Of a stretch of 64,000 nt of DNA, positions 41,500-51,054 are shown piece by piece (within the stretch, counting starts at the first letter, position 1; each line of letters starts with the position of its first letter). The position numbers and the translations under genes are program-made. Origin of the DNA: Tous-C4FEB sp044356555 (lineage in GTDB: Bacteria; Verrucomicrobiota; Verrucomicrobiia; Opitutales; Opitutaceae); NCBI GenBank assembly GCA_044356555.1, contig JBIKWB010000024.1, forward strand, positions 18,315 to 82,314, in the 5' to 3' direction. The notes under the pieces were generated by a model that had not been told where the DNA came from, ran no database searches, and saw only the letters and a program-made list of their open reading frames with translations.

Positions 41500-41748
41500 T
41501 TACTTCTTCTCGTCTTTCTTCATGCCTTCTTCTTTGGCCTTCTTCTTCGCGGCATTGGCTTCCTTCATCGCCTTGTCTTCAGCTTCGTCGAGTTTGCCGT
41601 CTTTGTTCTTGTCCCACATTTCCAATTGCTTGGCGCTTGGGCCTTTTTTCTTTGGAGCGTCTTGGGCCTGGAGAGCCGGAGCGGAGACGCTAACGAGCAC
41701 CGCAAGGGCGCTGAGGAGGGTGATAAGTTTTGAGGTAGTATTTTTCAT
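41500..41748 (-). CDS. Small secreted EF-hand protein
   Basis: 82 residues. A signal peptide (TLLSALAVLVSVSAPALQAQ) is followed by a single EF-hand loop, MWDKNKDGKLDEAEDKA, with Asp, Asn, Asp, Gly, Asp and Glu at ligand positions. The rest is Lys, Glu and Ala rich, likely a helix. It may bind calcium in the periplasm. Function unknown. ATG at 41748 is preferred to the ATG 24 bp earlier. Confidence 0.85.
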   Translation of the reverse strand: MKNTTSKLITLLSALAVLVSVSAPALQAQDAPKKKGPSAKQLEMWDKNKDGKLDEAEDKAMKEANAAKKKAKEEGMKKDEKK

Positions 41749-41930
41749 AGCGTCTGGAAATTGAGTAATCACTTTCCAAAAAGCCAGCCTTCAATCGCAA
41801 GATACCCGCTTCACCGGGAAATTTTTTTCTCACCGTCCGCGAATCTATTTTCCAACTCAATCGTCCGCGATCCGCCCTCGGTTTCCCGCGCTTGTTACAA
41901 CCGCCACAACATTTCTAACTCCCTTACATC

Positions 41931-43199
41931 ATGCCTCCGGACCTCAAATCTCGTCGTGACCGCCTTGCGAAAGCGCTGCCCCTCGGGGATGCCATCCTTG
42001 TGGTCGGTTCCGGCCAACCCTTTCCTCTGCCTGAGAACAGCGACCAGACCTACCCGTTCTTCAGTCACGCCGAATACACCTACCTCACTGACGACGACTG
42101 CATCGACGGCGTTATTGCTTACGATCCCCGCGACGGCGAATGGCTTTCCTTTGTCCCCGCCGTCACCGAGGGCGAACGCGTTTGGGAGGGGACCACGCAG
42201 CGATCCGGCCGCCCTCTCACCGAGTTTTCTCCCTGGCTCGCCGCCCGCAGCGGCCGCCCCATCGCCAACTTGGGCGCCCTCCGGCCAGACATTCCTGCCG
42301 ACGTCCCGCTCATCTCCCATATCCGCGACGCCTTCCGCCACGCCCGTCGTCCTAAGGACGCCGAAGAAGTTACCATGCTGCGCGCTGCGGCCGCCGCCAC
42401 TGCCGCCGGCTATGCCGCGATTCCAGCACTCCTCCGCCCCGGTATCACCGAGCGCGCGCTGCAAATCGAACTCGAAGCCGGCTTCTTCCGCGCCGGCGCC
42501 ACGCGCACCGGCTACAACACCATCGTCGGCACGGGGCCCAACTCCGCCATCCTGCATTTCTCCCCCACGGCTCGCGCCGCCCAGACCGGCGAGTTTGTCT
42601 TGATCGACGCCGGAGCGGCCATCGGTCGTTACACCGCCGATGTCACGCGCACCTATGTTGTCGGGACACCGAGCCCGTTTCAACGCGACCTCTACCAAGT
42701 CGTGCTCGCCGCGGAAGAGCGCGCCATCGCCCGCTGCGTGCCCGGCGCCGAGTGGACCGACATCCACCTCGCCTGCGCCGTCGATCTCGTCGCCGGCCTC
42801 GTGGCGATGAACGTCATGCACGGCCACCCCGAGTCACTTGTCGAAGCGGAAGCGCACACGCTTTTCTTCCCCCACGGTCTCGGCCACATGGTCGGACTCG
42901 GTGTGCGCGACGCCAGCGGCCTCTTGCCCGGCCGCACCAAAAATCCCCGACCCTGCCTGCGCACGCTCCGCATGGATCTCCCGCTCGCGGCCGGCTACGT
43001 GGTCACCATAGAGCCTGGGCTCTATTTCATCCCGCCGCTTCTCCAAGATCCGGCCCGCCGCGAAAAACACCGCGACGCCGTCAATTGGCCCTTCGTCGAT
43101 CAGCATCTCCACCTTGGCGGCGTCCGCATCGAGGACAACATCCTCATCACCGCCGACGGCCCGGAAAACCTGACCGCCGCGATTCCAAAAACACTTTAG
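41931..43199 (+). CDS. pepP: Xaa-Pro aminopeptidase (peptidase M24B)
   Basis: 422 residues. N-terminal domain with PFFSHAEYTYLTDDDCIDGV; the catalytic domain has all five ligands: FVLIDAGAAIGRYTADVTRT, FFPHGLGHMVGLGVRD, YVVTIEPGLYF and LGGVRIEDNILIT. The order and spacing match E. coli PepP, which removes N-terminal residues before proline. Cytosolic. Its TAG stop overlaps the stop of the convergent ccoI gene (43196-43199). Confidence 0.92.
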   Translation: MPPDLKSRRDRLAKALPLGDAILVVGSGQPFPLPENSDQTYPFFSHAEYTYLTDDDCIDGVIAYDPRDGEWLSFVPAVTEGERVWEGTTQRSGRPLTEFSPWLAARSGRPIANLGALRPDIPADVPLISHIRDAFRHARRPKDAEEVTMLRAAAAATAAGYAAIPALLRPGITERALQIELEAGFFRAGATRTGYNTIVGTGPNSAILHFSPTARAAQTGEFVLIDAGAAIGRYTADVTRTYVVGTPSPFQRDLYQVVLAAEERAIARCVPGAEWTDIHLACAVDLVAGLVAMNVMHGHPESLVEAEAHTLFFPHGLGHMVGLGVRDASGLLPGRTKNPRPCLRTLRMDLPLAAGYVVTIEPGLYFIPPLLQDPARREKHRDAVNWPFVDQHLHLGGVRIEDNILITADGPENLTAAIPKTL

Positions 43200-45646
43200 C
43201 GGCCGATGCGAAACACGCGCCGCATCCCCCCGGTCACGATCGCCAGCGTCGCCAACGAGTTTACCGGCATTAAAATCGCAGCGACGAGCGGGTTCATTTT
43301 TCCCGCCACCGCCAAACCGACCGCGAGCAGATTGTAGACGACCGAGAACACCAAAATAACCCGCTGCGTCCTGCGGCGCACGCCATCTACTTCAAACAGC
43401 TCGCGGATCCCGCTGATCCCGCGCCCGAGGTAGTAGAAATCGGCTTTCTGTTCGAGCAGGCCACGATGGATCACCGGCGTGCCCCGACACAGCGCCCGGT
43501 CAAACGCGAGGCTGTCATTGGCCCCGTCCCCCAACATAAGCGCTGCCTCAGCCCGCGCATACGTAAACCACGCCGCCTTTTCCTGCGGTGACAGTTCACC
43601 GATTCCGCACTCCGCCGCCAGGCCGAGTTCGGCCGCCAAAGCCGTTACCTTCTCCTGCCGGTCCCCGCTCAAAATCTGCACCCGCAACCCTCTCCGCCTC
43701 AGCGCCGCGACCTCGGTCCTCGCATCCGCCCGCACCGTATCCGCAAACTCAAACTCCGCCACGCTCATCCCCGCACGCGCCAACACCGTCGCACCGACCT
43801 CGGCCGGTTTGTCACCTAATCGATGATTAACCTCAGCTTGGCGTCGGGTGCGCCAGCCCGCGCGGCCCAGCGACCACTCGCCCATCTCGACGCCGCTCCC
43901 GACCGTTTCCCGCACTTCCCCGGAGAGCGGCTCGGGCGTGCCTTCGGCCAACACACTTTCCAGCAGCGCTTGGCTTAGCGGGTGCGGGTTGTCCCGCAGG
44001 AGCGCGTGCAACGCCGCCCTCGCCTCGGGCTCAAGTCCGCGCACCGCCTCCGGATTCTTCAGCACCGGCGTCTCCACCGTAAGCGTCCCCGTCTTGTCGA
44101 AAACGAGGTGCCGCACCCGAGCGAGTTTCGTCCAAAGTCCACCATCCCGCACAAACACCCCGCGTCGACGCAACGCCACCGTGGCCATCTCGTCGGCTAG
44201 GGGAAATGCCAGGGCCACCGCGCACGGACACGACACCACGAGCACCGCCGTGACCACCGCCCACGTGCGCAAGGCGTCCCCGGTGCCCAACCACCACCCC
44301 ACCCCGGCCAGCGTCGCGACCAGTAAAATCCCGACGATGTAGCCTCGCACAATCCGCTCAATCAAACCGTCCCGCGCGCCGGCCCGTTCCGGCGTGGCCA
44401 ACAACTGCGCGAGCAAGGACTCGCTCCATTCCTGCCGCGCCGTCAGCCGCGCGGGGCCGCGACCGACGTTGATCGAGCCAGCCGGCACGCGCGACCCGCC
44501 CTGAAAAACCCGGGGCTCCGCCTCCCCGTTGATCGATGCGAGCGAAAACGTCGCGGCCTCGACACCAAGTTGAGCCTCCACCGGATTGGTCTGGCCGGTG
44601 GCGAGCGCATAGACCTGCCCCTTGCGCAGCGCCTCGGGCGCGACTTCGCCCGCGTCCTCGGTCAACACACGCGGCGGCTTCGGCTGGAGCGCGAGCAGCC
44701 TACGTTGGTTCCGTTCCACCGCCGCGACCTGCGCCCAACGTCCGATGAGCATCAGCAAAATGAACCCGCTCACGAAATCGAAATACACGAAACGCTCCTC
44801 GCCCGCCAGCCACCCGAACAACGAACCCGCATACGCACCCACAATGCCCAGTCCGATTGGCAAATCGATCTGCATCGCCCCCATCCGCAGTGCCCGCACC
44901 GCGCGCACGATAAAATACACTCCGCCGACCAATAGGCTCAGCGTGCCAAACGCCAGCGAGAGCAGACCAAAAAGCCGCGCATACTCAAAGTCCGCCCCCA
45001 TCCCAAAATAAACCGGCAAGGTGAAGAGCATCACGTTCATCGAGAACGCCGCGCACAGCCCGATTCGCTTCACGAGCGCTCTGCTCTCCAACTCGCCCCG
45101 AGCCTCGCCCAAAGGACCGACCAAATAACCGAAAGCCTGCAACGCCCGCGCGAATCCCGCCGCACTGAACTTCCCCCGCACCCAACGAAGCCGAATGGTC
45201 CCGCGTTGGGCGTTGGCCACGATTTCCCGAGCACCCGCCTGCTGCTGGAAGAGCCGCTCGATCAGCCAAACGCAGCCCGCACACGACACCCCTTGCAGAT
45301 CCAACATCAACTCCGGCGGCCGGTCCGGAGCCGCGGTCGTCTCGGCGATTTTTTGGGCCGTCTCCAACCATGCGTAATCGCGCGGTTGAAACACCGCCCC
45401 GTCTGCCGGCGAGGTTACCTCATCTTTGATCCGATAATAACCTGCGAGCCCGTGCTCGTGCACGAGGCGGAAAACATACGAACAGCCCGCGCAGCAAAAC
45501 CCCGACTCTTGCACCTGCGCATCAAACAAAGGCGCGCCACAGTGCCGACAGACGGGTTTCAACGTGGAGCCCGTTTTCCCCAACAGGCTGGCCGAATCCC
45601 CGATCACAGGCGGCCTCTCCCTGCTAGCCTCGATCGCCGGGCTCAT
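43196..45646 (-). CDS. ccoI: cbb3-oxidase-associated copper P-type ATPase (CcoI/FixI)
   Basis: 816 residues. An N-terminal Cys cluster (CRHCGAPLFDAQ, then GFCCAGCSYVF) precedes an HMA domain (LQGVSCAGCVWLIER). Membrane segments surround the ion motif VSCPCAVALAFPLADE, with FDKTGTLTVETP and MLGDGANDSLAFD for phosphorylation and hinge. It exports or delivers copper needed by the cbb3 oxidase. The gene is last in the operon, 1 bp after the SafE-like gene (TAAGATG), so ATG at 45646 is chosen over the TTG at 45685. Confidence 0.95.
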   Translation of the reverse strand: MSPAIEASRERPPVIGDSASLLGKTGSTLKPVCRHCGAPLFDAQVQESGFCCAGCSYVFRLVHEHGLAGYYRIKDEVTSPADGAVFQPRDYAWLETAQKIAETTAAPDRPPELMLDLQGVSCAGCVWLIERLFQQQAGAREIVANAQRGTIRLRWVRGKFSAAGFARALQAFGYLVGPLGEARGELESRALVKRIGLCAAFSMNVMLFTLPVYFGMGADFEYARLFGLLSLAFGTLSLLVGGVYFIVRAVRALRMGAMQIDLPIGLGIVGAYAGSLFGWLAGEERFVYFDFVSGFILLMLIGRWAQVAAVERNQRRLLALQPKPPRVLTEDAGEVAPEALRKGQVYALATGQTNPVEAQLGVEAATFSLASINGEAEPRVFQGGSRVPAGSINVGRGPARLTARQEWSESLLAQLLATPERAGARDGLIERIVRGYIVGILLVATLAGVGWWLGTGDALRTWAVVTAVLVVSCPCAVALAFPLADEMATVALRRRGVFVRDGGLWTKLARVRHLVFDKTGTLTVETPVLKNPEAVRGLEPEARAALHALLRDNPHPLSQALLESVLAEGTPEPLSGEVRETVGSGVEMGEWSLGRAGWRTRRQAEVNHRLGDKPAEVGATVLARAGMSVAEFEFADTVRADARTEVAALRRRGLRVQILSGDRQEKVTALAAELGLAAECGIGELSPQEKAAWFTYARAEAALMLGDGANDSLAFDRALCRGTPVIHRGLLEQKADFYYLGRGISGIRELFEVDGVRRRTQRVILVFSVVYNLLAVGLAVAGKMNPLVAAILMPVNSLATLAIVTGGMRRVFRIGR

Positions 45647-45647
45647 C

Positions 45648-46343
45648 TTAAAAACAGATGAACGAAGCCGGATCGGGGCCTTCAAAACCCAACGTGCTGC
45701 GCAAGCGCCACCCCACCACCGCCGCCGTCGTCAGGGCCAACGCCACCCGCGTGCGCACCAACCAAAGCGGCGACAGCTTCGTCCGCACCCATTGAAACTG
45801 TGACTGCGCCAACCAAAGCAGCGGCACGGTGCCGAGCCCGAACGCCAACATGAACTCCACGCCGCGTAACGCCGATCCCGACAGCGTCGCCAGTGCGATG
45901 AGAAAATACAGCGGACCGCACGGAAGCAGCGGCGTCGCAAAACCGAGCGCGGCCGCCGCCTGCGTCCGGGGTCGTCCCCGCAGCCAGCTTTGCAGCCGGA
46001 ACGTGAACCGTCCGAAGTAGGCCCATTTCGGGATGTAGCGTTCCCATTTCAAGGCGAGCGCCACGAAGAAAATCACCGTCACCCACGGCAGCCAACGCAG
46101 CGCGGATTGCGAAATCCACGTGAGCGGCAGACTGCCCAATCCGCCCGCCAATGCGCCTAACGCCACATAGCTCGCCAGCCGCGAGCTGTGGTAAACCGTG
46201 CTCACCGTCTGCGCATCCGCGCGGTCGCCGCGCACTGGCATGAGCGAACATGCGAGTGGACCGCACATCCCCGCGCAATGCAGACTCGTGACGAGTCCGG
46301 CTACGAAGGCCGCGGACGGCGAGTTGACGGCGGCGAATTCCAT
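45648..46343 (-). CDS. SafE/DsbD-like membrane protein of the cbb3 operon
   Basis: 231 residues, about six membrane segments. HCAGMCGPLACSLMP and ATPLLPCGPLYFLIALATLS are the two Cys motifs of the sulfite exporter TauE/SafE-like family (PF13386 type) found beside ccoI in many genomes. It probably helps oxidase assembly or metal/thiol transfer. Starts 3 bp after the stop codon of the 52-aa gene. Confidence 0.88.
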   Translation of the reverse strand: MEFAAVNSPSAAFVAGLVTSLHCAGMCGPLACSLMPVRGDRADAQTVSTVYHSSRLASYVALGALAGGLGSLPLTWISQSALRWLPWVTVIFFVALALKWERYIPKWAYFGRFTFRLQSWLRGRPRTQAAAALGFATPLLPCGPLYFLIALATLSGSALRGVEFMLAFGLGTVPLLWLAQSQFQWVRTKLSPLWLVRTRVALALTTAAVVGWRLRSTLGFEGPDPASFICF

Positions 46344-46346
46344 GGC

Positions 46347-46505
46347 CTAGCGGCCCGTCGCGAGCGGCACTTCCGCCACGCGATGCTTGGACGCAAACGT
46401 GATCCACGCCGCCCAGACCGCGATCTGGACGACGAACGCGGCGACGACGATCCAGATGAGTGGTATCCGTTTGGCGGCGCGCTCAGTGCTTTTTGCCGTG
46501 CTCAT
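46347..46505 (-). CDS. 52-residue membrane protein in the CcoH position
   Basis: One hydrophobic segment (IPLIWIVVAAFVVQIAVWAA) with a basic N-terminus and a short tail ending EVPLATGR. It overlaps the ccoG 3' end by 23 bp and is followed within 3 bp by the SafE-like gene. CcoH/FixH usually sits here, but is three times longer, so this may be a minimal replacement. ATG at 46505 is better than the frame opening at 46583 inside ccoG. Confidence 0.65.
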   Translation of the reverse strand: MSTAKSTERAAKRIPLIWIVVAAFVVQIAVWAAWITFASKHRVAEVPLATGR

Positions 46506-47931
46506 TCTTTTCCTCCTCCTTTTCGTGCCGGTGCCGGCGCTGGTTCTGGTGATCCGGCCCCAGAAATTCGACGTCCCGTTCAAGGTGGAAATGTCCGCCG
46601 ACGTCCTCGATCCGGATCTCTAAGCCGAAGGCCCCTTTGTAGTCGCGCCGGGGCAACTGCAAAACCAGCGGTTGCACGATCTCGCCTAGCGCCGGCACTT
46701 CAACCACCGAGGTCAGCCCGTTCTGCACGAGCGACGCCGGAGCCCGGTTTACGCTGACGAGGTAGCGTTGCGTCTGGTTGCGCTTGTTGACTACGCGCAC
46801 GAGAAATTGGTTACGCACGTAACCCTCCGTCACAAAATACGGCGTGCCGATGATTCGCGTCACGGCGAGGTTCGCCGGCCGGATCGTTGAGATCGCCCAG
46901 AGGGCCACGCTCGCGCCGACCACGAGCAAGAAACCGTAGAGCGCGACCCGAGGCCGGAACCAACGGGTCTTTCTTCCCGCGAACCCGTTTTGAGAATCAT
47001 AGCGGATCAAGCCCGTGGGCCGGTTGATCTTCGTCATCACATCGTCGCAGGCGTCGATACAGGCGGTGCAGCCAACGCACTCCATTTGCAGGCCCTGCTT
47101 GATGTCGATACCCGTCGGGCAAACCTGCACACAACGACTGCAGGCGATGCAGTCGCCCGCACCGAAGGTTCCCGTCTTGCCGCGCGGTTCACCCCGTTTC
47201 ACGTCATAGCCCACCACCAGCGAGTTGTCGTCGATCAGCGCCGACTGAATTCGGCCGTAGGGGCAGACCACGATGCAAAGTTGCTCACGAAACCAGGCAA
47301 AATTGAAATAGAGCGCGCTGGTGGCGACCGCGATAAACCCGAAGGCGCCCCAATGCTCCGTGGGGGCCGCGCGCACCATCGCCCACACCTCGGGCAGGGA
47401 AACAAAGTAGGCGAGCAACAGATGCGTGATGACCGCGGAGACGATTATATAAAGCGTGTGCTTGAGTCCGACTTTGAAAAACTTTCCGGCCGAGAGCGGT
47501 GCGGCGGCGAGCGCCCGGCGCTTCAATGCATCGCCTTCGATCAGGCGCTCAATCCGTCGATAAACGTGATCGAGAAACACCGTGTGCGGGCAGGCCCAGC
47601 CGCACCAGACGCGCCCCAATAACGCCGTCACAAAAAAGAGCGAGAAGCCCAGCCCGGTGATGACGAAGAACATCAGCCACAGGTCTTGGGCTGCCCCCGT
47701 GATACCGAAGAGATGAAACCTCCGCTCCGCCACATCGAGAAACACGGCCGGGTAACCGTTGATCGTAATCCAAGGCAGCGAGAGATAAAACGCGATCAGC
47801 GCAAACGCGGACCAACGCCGCGCCTGCGTGAACCGTCCCTTTGTGTCCGAAGGATAGAGAAACGGCCGCGACCCGTCATCACGAATGGTCGTGACGGCAT
47901 CGAGGTTCGGGCGGAGCGGAGGCGTGGCCAC
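46483..47931 (-). CDS. ccoG: Cytochrome c oxidase accessory protein CcoG (FixG)
   Basis: 482 residues. Several membrane segments, the polyferredoxin motif VWCGWACPHTVFLDHVYRRI, then LCIVVCPYGRIQSAL, two 4Fe-4S clusters (CIACSRCVQVCPTGIDI and CVGCTACIDACDDVM), and a C-terminal Ig-like domain. It is a copper-reducing assembly factor for cbb3. GTG at 47931, 3 bp after ccoP. The C-terminal tail is strongly His/Glu/Lys rich (RRHRHEKEEEKNEHGKKH), unusual and perhaps metal-binding. Confidence 0.95.
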   Translation of the reverse strand: MATPPLRPNLDAVTTIRDDGSRPFLYPSDTKGRFTQARRWSAFALIAFYLSLPWITINGYPAVFLDVAERRFHLFGITGAAQDLWLMFFVITGLGFSLFFVTALLGRVWCGWACPHTVFLDHVYRRIERLIEGDALKRRALAAAPLSAGKFFKVGLKHTLYIIVSAVITHLLLAYFVSLPEVWAMVRAAPTEHWGAFGFIAVATSALYFNFAWFREQLCIVVCPYGRIQSALIDDNSLVVGYDVKRGEPRGKTGTFGAGDCIACSRCVQVCPTGIDIKQGLQMECVGCTACIDACDDVMTKINRPTGLIRYDSQNGFAGRKTRWFRPRVALYGFLLVVGASVALWAISTIRPANLAVTRIIGTPYFVTEGYVRNQFLVRVVNKRNQTQRYLVSVNRAPASLVQNGLTSVVEVPALGEIVQPLVLQLPRRDYKGAFGLEIRIEDVGGHFHLERDVEFLGPDHQNQRRHRHEKEEEKNEHGKKH

Positions 47932-47934
47932 AAG

Positions 47935-48507
47935 TTACTTCGGCAAGATCGGTGTCCAAGCAGCCTGGACCTCGATGGGTTCACCCTCGGTGTGGTGGCT
48001 GAGAATGAAGGCGACGACTTCGGCCGATTTCTTCGCGCCGATCACCGGCACCCATGCCGGCATGCCTTTGGCGAGCACGCCCTTCTCCAGCGTGGCGTAG
48101 AGATCGGTCGGGTTACCGCCGTGAATCCAAAGCTTGTCGACGAGGTTGGGGCCGATGCCGCCCTGCAGCTTATCGCCGTGGCAGCTCCCACAGGTTGTCG
48201 CGTAGGTCGCGCGTCCGGCATCCACAAAAACGTGATTATGGCTCATGGCCCAAAGGCTCGTATTGTCCGTAGTCGGAGCGGCGGCGAGGCGGGCGGCCTC
48301 GATGTGTTCCATTTCCCGCGCCACCGCTTGCGAACCCGACAGCCCGACGCGAAACCACTCGAAATAGGCCCAGTAGCCCACCCAGAAGAGAATGCTGCCG
48401 AAGAGCAGCACCATCCACCAGTTCGGCAGGCGACGGTCGAATTCTTGAATACCATCAAACGAGTGATGGCGGAGACCTTGATCTTCAGGCGGCGGGATCG
48501 GAGTCAT
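47935..48507 (-). CDS. ccoP: cbb3-type cytochrome c oxidase subunit III, single-haem CcoP
   Basis: 190 residues. N-terminal FDGIQEFDRRLPNWWMVLLF and one membrane segment, as in CcoP, then one cytochrome c domain with CGSCHGDKLQGGIGPNLVDK and AKGMPAWVP. Classical CcoP has two haem sites and about 300 residues; here only one CxxCH is present. It overlaps the ccoQ-like gene by 23 bp. Confidence 0.92.
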   Translation of the reverse strand: MTPIPPPEDQGLRHHSFDGIQEFDRRLPNWWMVLLFGSILFWVGYWAYFEWFRVGLSGSQAVAREMEHIEAARLAAAPTTDNTSLWAMSHNHVFVDAGRATYATTCGSCHGDKLQGGIGPNLVDKLWIHGGNPTDLYATLEKGVLAKGMPAWVPVIGAKKSAEVVAFILSHHTEGEPIEVQAAWTPILPK

Positions 48508-48679
48508 GACGGGCGGCGGGGGTGGGAGTGGAAAAAGGAAGCTGTTCCGAGTGGGCCAACTGCGGGCGCTTCATCCGCAGGGCACGCCACGTGATACTGA
48601 CGAAGATCGAAACGGCGGTGATGAACGCCACCAACGTAAAGAGGGCAGCGGAGTCTTCGAAGACGAGGCGACGGAACAT
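48485..48679 (-). CDS. ccoQ: CcoQ-like small membrane protein
   Basis: 64 residues. One membrane segment (LFTLVAFITAVSIFVSITWR) and a polar tail, lying between ccoNO and ccoP as ccoQ normally does. The similarity is positional and topological. It stabilises the complex in other species. Overlaps ccoP by 23 bp. Confidence 0.75.
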   Translation of the reverse strand: MFRRLVFEDSAALFTLVAFITAVSIFVSITWRALRMKRPQLAHSEQLPFSTPTPAARHDSDPAA

Positions 48680-48712
48680 GGTATTTTTTTTCGATGCCAG
48701 TTGTGGGACTAT

Positions 48713-51028
48713 TCAGCGGGCGGCGGCTTTTGCCGGCGCGACGGTTTCAAACTTCCCGAGCTTTTGAAGGTAAGCGATGAGCGCGATGATCTCACGGTCC
48801 GGCGCGACCGACGTCCCGGCGGCACGCAGGTCGTCCGCGATGGCTTTGGCCTGCGCGTCCACGTTCGCAAAAACCTCGGCGGGGCTCCACGCCGGATACG
48901 GGACGCCCAGCATCCGTTGCACCGAGATTTTGCCCGGAAGCGCGCCGGTGTCGGTGGCTTTCGTCAGCAACCACGGGTAATTCGGCATGGTCGATCCGGC
49001 CGAAACGGAGCGGGGATTCTCCATGTGCCGATAGTGCCAGATATTCGGATACTTCGAGCCGACCCGGGCTAGGTCGGGGCCGGTGCGCTTCGAACCCCAT
49101 TGAAACGGATAGTCGTAGATTGATTCGCCCAGCCGAGAGTAGTCGCCGTAGCGGAGCACATCGGGCACGAGCGTCCGGATCATCTGCGAGTGGCAGTTGT
49201 AGCACCCCTCGCTCACGAAGATATCGCGGCCCGCCAGTTCCAACGGCGTGTAAGGAACCTGTCGCCGGTCCTCGACGTTGGCCGCCCGGTGCATGAGCAC
49301 GGTCGGGATAATCTGCACGAGACCGCCGGCTGCGACCGAGATGACAACTAGGATCGTAAAGGGTGCGGAGTTGACCAACAGACGATCCCACCACGAGGCC
49401 CACTTTTTGCCCCGCGATTCGAAGTGCGCGTAGGCGGCGACCACGCAGAGCATGAGACTCACGAGGCCCGCGATGCTGAGGAAGTCGTTGCCAAACATCC
49501 AGGCGCAGGCGAAACCGACGCCGAGCACCGAGAAGGCAACCGGCGGGCTGAGGAAAGTGCCGACGAGCGACAGCTTTTCATCGGCGGTGATGTTACCCGC
49601 ATCGTCGAAGACTTCGATGGTGCCGTTGACGGCCTGCGCACCGGCGACGGTTTTCCAGAGATTGTAGATAAGCAGGAACCAGCCGACCAAATAGAGGCCG
49701 CCGCCGATGAGTCGCATCATCATCATCGGCCGGATCGTGGTCACGGTCTCGAGGAAATTTGAGTAGGCGAGGACAGTGCCGCCTTCGGTCGTGGCGTTGA
49801 GCATCACGCCCTGGGTGATGCCGCTCGTCCACATCGCCGCCGTATAAAGCAGAATGCCGACGGTCCCGAGCCAGAAGTGCAGATTGGCGAGCGGAACGGA
49901 GTGCAACGGCTTGTTCCAAAGACGCGGCAGCAACCAGTAGATCATACCGGCGGCCATAAAGCCGTTCCAGCCGAGCGTGCCACTGTGCACATGGCCGATG
50001 ATCCAGTCCGTATAATGCCCAAGCGCGCTGACGGCTTTGATCGAAAGCAACGGCCCTTCGAACGTGGACATACCGTAAAACGTGACGGCGACCGCGAAGA
50101 ACTTGAGCACCGGCTCCGTGCGCAATTTGTCCCACGCGCCGCGGATCGTGAGGAGGCCGTTCAACATGCCGGCCCAAGACGGTGCCCAGAGCATCAGCGA
50201 AAACGTCATGCCAAGAGTTTGGAGCCAATCGGGCAGCGCGGTGTTGAGCAGATGGTGCGGGCCGGCCCAGATGTAGACAAACACCAGCGACCAAAAATGA
50301 ATCACGGAGAGCCGGTAGGAATACACCGGACGTTCGGCCGCTTTCGGCACGAAGTAATACATGATGCCCAAAATCGGCGTGGTCAAAAAGAAGGCCACGG
50401 CGTTGTGCCCATACCACCATTGCACCAGCGCGTCCTGCACACCGCCGAAGACCGGGTAACTGTGGAGAAGACTCGTCGGGATCGAGAGGTGATTGACGAT
50501 GTAGAGCATCGCCACGGTGATGATCGTCGCGATGTAGAACCAGATCCCGACGTAAAGCGTGGGCTCACGACGACGCGCCAACGTCCAAAAAAAGTTCACC
50601 GCGAAAACCACCCAGATCAGCGTGACCGCAATATTGATTGGCCAGATCAGCTCGGCGTATTCCTTGCCGCGGGAAAATCCGAGCGGAAGCGTGATGGCGG
50701 CCGCGACGATAATCGCCTGCCAGCCCCAAAAATGGAGCTGGGAAAGAAAATCGCTTGCGAGCCGCGCCTTCACCAGGCGCTGCGTCGAATAGTAGACGCC
50801 GGCGAACATCATATTGCCCACAAAGGCAAAGATCACGGCGTTGGTGTGCAGCGGGCGCAGACGACCGAAGGTCAGCCACGGCAGGTCAAAATTCAGCTGC
50901 CAGTAACGGAGTTGTGCAGCGATGATCACTCCGACCAACATGCCCACCGCACCCCAGATGACGGAGGCGAGCAGGAACTGTCGGACGATCTTGTCGTTGA
51001 ATTCGATGGTTATTTTTTTGTCGGACAT
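48713..51028 (-). CDS. ccoNO: Fused cbb3 oxidase subunits I and II (CcoN-CcoO)
   Basis: 771 residues. The CcoN part (1-480) has LRPLHTNAVIFAFVGNMM, WWYGHNAVAFFLTTP, VIHFWSLVFVYIWAGPHHLL and WIIGHVHSGTLGWNGF, all haem and Cu ligands. An extra membrane linker of about 100 residues leads to CcoO, with SAPFTILVVISVAAGGLVQI and one haem site CYNCHSQMIRTL near residue 609, then RTGPDLARVGSKYPNIWHYR. It is the O2-reducing core. Fusion of the two subunits is known in some Bacteroidota and other phyla. Confidence 0.95.
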   Translation of the reverse strand: MSDKKITIEFNDKIVRQFLLASVIWGAVGMLVGVIIAAQLRYWQLNFDLPWLTFGRLRPLHTNAVIFAFVGNMMFAGVYYSTQRLVKARLASDFLSQLHFWGWQAIIVAAAITLPLGFSRGKEYAELIWPINIAVTLIWVVFAVNFFWTLARRREPTLYVGIWFYIATIITVAMLYIVNHLSIPTSLLHSYPVFGGVQDALVQWWYGHNAVAFFLTTPILGIMYYFVPKAAERPVYSYRLSVIHFWSLVFVYIWAGPHHLLNTALPDWLQTLGMTFSLMLWAPSWAGMLNGLLTIRGAWDKLRTEPVLKFFAVAVTFYGMSTFEGPLLSIKAVSALGHYTDWIIGHVHSGTLGWNGFMAAGMIYWLLPRLWNKPLHSVPLANLHFWLGTVGILLYTAAMWTSGITQGVMLNATTEGGTVLAYSNFLETVTTIRPMMMMRLIGGGLYLVGWFLLIYNLWKTVAGAQAVNGTIEVFDDAGNITADEKLSLVGTFLSPPVAFSVLGVGFACAWMFGNDFLSIAGLVSLMLCVVAAYAHFESRGKKWASWWDRLLVNSAPFTILVVISVAAGGLVQIIPTVLMHRAANVEDRRQVPYTPLELAGRDIFVSEGCYNCHSQMIRTLVPDVLRYGDYSRLGESIYDYPFQWGSKRTGPDLARVGSKYPNIWHYRHMENPRSVSAGSTMPNYPWLLTKATDTGALPGKISVQRMLGVPYPAWSPAEVFANVDAQAKAIADDLRAAGTSVAPDREIIALIAYLQKLGKFETVAPAKAAAR

Positions 51029-51054
51029 GGGGACGGTCAGGCTGGAAGGAAGAA

